A DNA stretch of 6,495 nt. Origin: Microcaldota archaeon (GTDB taxonomy: Archaea; Micrarchaeota; Micrarchaeia; Micrarchaeales; Micrarchaeaceae). Below are positions 5,948-6,495 of the stretch, piece by piece; the first letter of the stretch is position 1; the number at the start of each line of letters is the position of its first letter. The DNA lies in NCBI GenBank assembly GCA_021816645.1, contig JAKAXF010000034.1, forward strand, positions 1-6,495. The letters are read 5' to 3'. The notes beneath the pieces were generated by a model. That model ran no database searches, had not been told where the DNA came from, and saw only the letters and a program-made list of their open reading frames with translations. The position numbers were made by a program, and so were the translations under genes.

Positions 5948-5961
5948 AGTATTTAAATACT
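5948..5961. promoter_or_regulatory. Palindromic TATA element, promoter of the radical SAM gene
   Basis: AGTATTTAAATACT is a perfect 14-bp palindrome containing TTTAAATA, a near-ideal TATA box. Normal spacing gives a transcription start near 5981-5983 and a leader of about 25 nt, enough for the GGTGA ribosome binding site. The symmetry extends beyond the TATA core, so the site could also be read as an operator overlapping the promoter, or could simply reflect a symmetric TATA sequence. Confidence 0.6.
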
Positions 5962-5998
5962 TCCGGCCTGCCTTAACAACCAGTTTTGATAGGTTTTT

Positions 5999-6003
5999 GG
6001 TGA
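5999..6003 (+). promoter_or_regulatory. Ribosome binding site of the radical SAM gene, favours ATG 6008
   Basis: GGTGA matches the archaeal anti-Shine-Dalgarno sequence. Two ATG codons follow in tandem: 6005 is one base away and 6008 is four bases away. The wider spacing is closer to normal, so 6008 is the more likely start. Confidence 0.6.
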
Positions 6004-6007
6004 AATG

Positions 6008-6495
6008 ATGTCAGAAAATCTTGGTAATGCGCATAGCGGAAGCGACCAGGCGGTCGAGCAAGTAGTCGAGCAGGTGGATAGCAATTTCGGCAAGGACACT
6101 ATAGTTTCCAACATAAACAACAAGAGGCCAGAGTACGACGCGACGAAGGAAAAGGATACGAGGATGGCCGCGATACTCGCTCCTTATCACAGGACCATGG
6201 AGGAGATAGAGAAGATGCCGATTATAGAGAAGACTATGACGGTCTGTCCTGAGTGCAAGCTTATAATACAGGGGATAATCTACAAGGACGAGGACAACGT
6301 GATGATCAGGAAGTTCTGCCCAGAACACGGCTGGGCAGTCGAGAAGTACTGGGAAGACTACGACATGTACATGAAGATGCGCGGCTACAACTATTTTGGT
6401 CGCGGCTTCGACAATCCAAACGTGGTAAACGACAACAAGGGTGTAAACTGCCCGTTCGACTGTGGTATGTGCGAGAGGCACAAGTCGCACACCGG
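6008..6495 (+). CDS. Radical SAM protein of the tetraether lipid synthase (Tes/MJ0619) family, N-terminal part
   Basis: The frame runs off the right edge after 162 complete codons. An acidic, poorly conserved start (1-45) is followed by TMTVCPECKLII (76-87) and FCPEHGW (103-109), a four-Cys site of rubredoxin type (Cys80, Cys83, Cys104 and a further ligand). Then come KYWEDYDMYMKMR (113-125) and NCPFDCGMCERHKSHT (147-162). The CPFDCG-x-C-x2-HKSHT block is characteristic of the archaeal radical SAM family that includes Tes, which joins two archaeol chains to make tetraether lipids. Its Cx3Cx2C cysteines (148, 152, 155) likely hold an auxiliary cluster, because in this family the SAM-binding CxxxCxxC normally follows shortly after, here outside the window. 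Family membership is strong; the exact reaction is less certain because paralogues exist. Confidence 0.85.
   Translation, partial: MSENLGNAHSGSDQAVEQVVEQVDSNFGKDTIVSNINNKRPEYDATKEKDTRMAAILAPYHRTMEEIEKMPIIEKTMTVCPECKLIIQGIIYKDEDNVMIRKFCPEHGWAVEKYWEDYDMYMKMRGYNYFGRGFDNPNVVNDNKGVNCPFDCGMCERHKSHT

Noticed and set aside
5911..5949. GTG-initiated 12-residue micro-ORF in the leader before the radical SAM gene
   Set aside because: Very short, no ribosome binding site, and its stop overlaps the palindromic TATA box; likely chance.
6011..6490. A 159-codon minus-strand frame at the right edge
   Set aside because: It mirrors the radical SAM gene, whose cysteine motifs, TATA box and GGTGA site all support the plus strand.
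1..6495. tRNA, rRNA, CRISPR array, insertion sequence or attachment site
   Set aside because: I looked on both strands and found no cloverleaf, regularly spaced repeats, transposase or long terminal inverted repeats.

Overview
The window is archaeal chromosomal DNA. Evidence: an archaeal/eukaryotic-type flap endonuclease (FEN1) ending in a PCNA-binding tail, an MBF1 transcription factor with the archaeal N-terminal zinc ribbon, TATA-type promoters about 25-40 nt before several starts with little or no leader, GGTGA-type ribosome binding sites, and a Tes-like radical SAM protein of the archaeal lipid family. GC content looks close to 50% and Ile (ATA) and Arg (AGG/AGA) codon choice is archaeal. 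A small-genome lineage such as Micrarchaeota (DPANN) would fit, but that placement is an inference from general appearance and not a proof.

Layout. (1) 926 to beyond the left edge, minus strand: a multi-pass membrane zinc protease of the site-2 protease (M50) family, C-terminus cut off by the window. (2) 1098-1550 and 1573-2616, plus strand: MBF1 followed after 22 nt by FEN1, a probable two-gene transcript, divergent from the protease. (3) 2725-3201, plus: a small heat-shock protein (Hsp20) with its own strong TATA box. (4) 3243-3368, plus: a 41-residue, extremely basic protein. (5) 3372-4016, minus: a protein with a transglutaminase-like fold whose catalytic Cys and His appear to be lost; it meets gene 4 tail to tail with 3 nt between the stop codons. 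(6) 4071-5801, plus: family X DNA polymerase with a C-terminal PHP phosphoesterase domain. (7) From 6008 to beyond the right edge, plus: the N-terminal part of a radical SAM protein of the tetraether synthase (Tes/MJ0619) family, behind a 206-nt intergenic region with two TATA candidates, one of them a perfect 14-bp palindrome.

How the genes fit together. FEN1 (flap and nick processing at the replication fork and in long-patch repair) and PolX (gap filling, with a PHP phosphoesterase/exonuclease) are both DNA repair/replication enzymes, but they are separated by other genes and are not one operon. MBF1, Hsp20 and the membrane protease are general regulation and protein-quality functions. The Tes-like protein would act on membrane lipids. 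This looks like ordinary, densely packed core genome. I see no mobile element, CRISPR array, rRNA or tRNA. The less explained pieces are the 41-residue basic protein, the degenerate transglutaminase-like protein and the palindromic promoter before the radical SAM gene. No stretch over 300 nt lacks a gene; the longest gaps are 5802-6007 and 927-1097.
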